A program made the translations under genes and the position numbers. The notes beneath the pieces are model-generated. The model saw only the letters and a list, made by a program, of their open reading frames with translations, was not told where the DNA came from and searched no databases. Of a DNA stretch of 31,058 bases, positions 30,429 to 31,058 are shown piece by piece. How positions within the stretch are numbered: the first letter of the stretch is position 1; each line of letters opens with the position of its first letter. The stretch covers positions 1 through 31,058 of the forward strand of contig CAKRYD010000028.1 of the NCBI GenBank assembly GCA_934426255.1, written 5' to 3'. This DNA is from an uncultured Bacteroidaceae bacterium (lineage in GTDB: Bacteria > Bacteroidota > Bacteroidia > Bacteroidales > Bacteroidaceae).

Positions 30429-31058
30429 TTATATATGTGATTTAAGTGAATGAAGAGTCTGTCGCTGGCTTTCAGAGAGTCGGGGAGATGCCAGCATATA
30501 ATCGATAATGTATGTTTGCAGCTCGCGAGAGTGACCGGATGAAGCCAATGAGGCAATGGTTTTTGTTCCGAAACCGAGAAAGCACACTAAGTATCCCCAT
30601 GCCAAGGCTTGCATGGATGTCTCGGATAAGGGGCTGACAGTTGCAAAGAGGGAAAGTACGCGGTCTATGTAGTCTGACGTTACGAAATGGTCTAACAGGA
30701 TGACTATGGCAAAACGTTGCTTGTAGCTGTCGTGCTCATGCAGCAATTTCTCGACCCATTCAAGAGTTTCGTTGGGATACTCGATGGCTGTACGAAAAGC
30801 GAGACATGCCGCATCGCACAGTTTGTCACTGTCGATTTTGGGCAGGAATTCCGAAAAATGCTTTTGAGCTGTCTCAAAACTCTGTGTCGTATATCCTGTT
30901 ATCAGCACTTGCAAAAGGGTTTCTTCAAAAGTCTTGTCGGTCAGGCTGCTTACAATTTCCTGCCAATCTTTTTGGCAGGCATATTCGCGAGCCATTTCGC
31001 ATAAGGCTGCAACGGGGACACCCAATATCGGACGGGCGTTTGCCGGGTAGCTGTTGGC
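30429..31058 (-). CDS. DNA alkylation repair protein, AlkD-like HEAT-repeat (5' part outside window)
   Basis: The visible part is about 209 residues and the frame is open to the window edge, so the start lies beyond 31058; a TTG at 31025 is not needed as a start. The sequence has the alpha-helical repeat pattern of AlkD-type DNA glycosylases: GVPVAALCEMAREYA, DKTFEETLLQVLITGY, KIDSDKLCDAACLAF, then the well-conserved block YKQRFAIVILLDHFVTSDYIDRVL, and the C-terminal ALAWGYLVCFLGFGTKTIASL with a helical end. The family removes alkylated bases. It leads into the GH127-like gene with a 2-nt gap. Confidence 0.85.
   Translation of the reverse strand, partial: ANSYPANARPILGVPVAALCEMAREYACQKDWQEIVSSLTDKTFEETLLQVLITGYTTQSFETAQKHFSEFLPKIDSDKLCDAACLAFRTAIEYPNETLEWVEKLLHEHDSYKQRFAIVILLDHFVTSDYIDRVLSLFATVSPLSETSMQALAWGYLVCFLGFGTKTIASLASSGHSRELQTYIIDYMLASPRLSESQRQTLHSLKSHI

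Overview
The window looks like chromosomal DNA of a member of the Bacteroidales, most likely Prevotellaceae. The evidence is: recurrent Bacteroidetes-type -7 elements (TAnnTTTG) close upstream of genes, no convincing Shine-Dalgarno sequences, a BspA-like leucine-rich-repeat remnant, surface-type lipoproteins with acidic residues after the lipid cysteine, an ECF sigma factor paired with an anti-sigma/beta-barrel fusion, and GroEL/GroES sequences of Bacteroidales type. Most genes are recognisable. No transposase, tRNA, rRNA or CRISPR array was seen.

Layout, left to right. 1-860: the broken 3' end of a BspA-like LRR gene and a terminator. 861-4682: a very large secreted GH31 glycosidase with FN3, F5/8C, dockerin and cohesin-like modules. 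4835-8443: an etfB-etfA-acyl-CoA dehydrogenase operon with a good promoter and terminator. 8593-10047: a CstA-family transporter. 10287-12663: a small lipoprotein, an ECF sigma factor and a protein joining an anti-sigma-like cytoplasmic segment, one inner-membrane helix and an outer-membrane beta-barrel; this resembles the dual-membrane-spanning anti-sigma (Dma) systems. 12831-15881: two surface-type lipoproteins in an operon, one unrecognised and one with DUF1254/DUF1214. 16019-19658 (minus): recJ-recQ. 19916-21076 (minus): a membrane-bound AraC-type regulator whose promoter implies a leaderless mRNA.

21077-21978 is a gene-free 900 bp stretch. It holds a multi-hairpin element ending in a terminator-like stem (candidate small RNA), a second strong hairpin, and an array of 23-bp direct repeats closed by an inverted unit. 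21979-24639 (minus) is a peptidase operon: Xaa-Pro aminopeptidase, then a secreted bleomycin-hydrolase-like C1 peptidase. Divergent from it is an aldose-1-epimerase-like gene (24938-25873), convergent with a Bcr/CflA-type MFS exporter (25882-27087). 27236-29168 (minus) is groES-groEL, preceded by a textbook sigma-54 -24/-12 motif. 29305-31058 (minus) is an AlkD-like DNA alkylation repair gene, cut by the window edge, followed 2 nt later by a short GH127-like protein that seems to have lost its catalytic module.

The observations most worth following are the sigma-54-type promoter of groESL, the sigma/beta-barrel anti-sigma pair, the structured RNA candidate with its neighbouring 23-bp array, and the cohesin and dockerin carried together on one GH31 enzyme.
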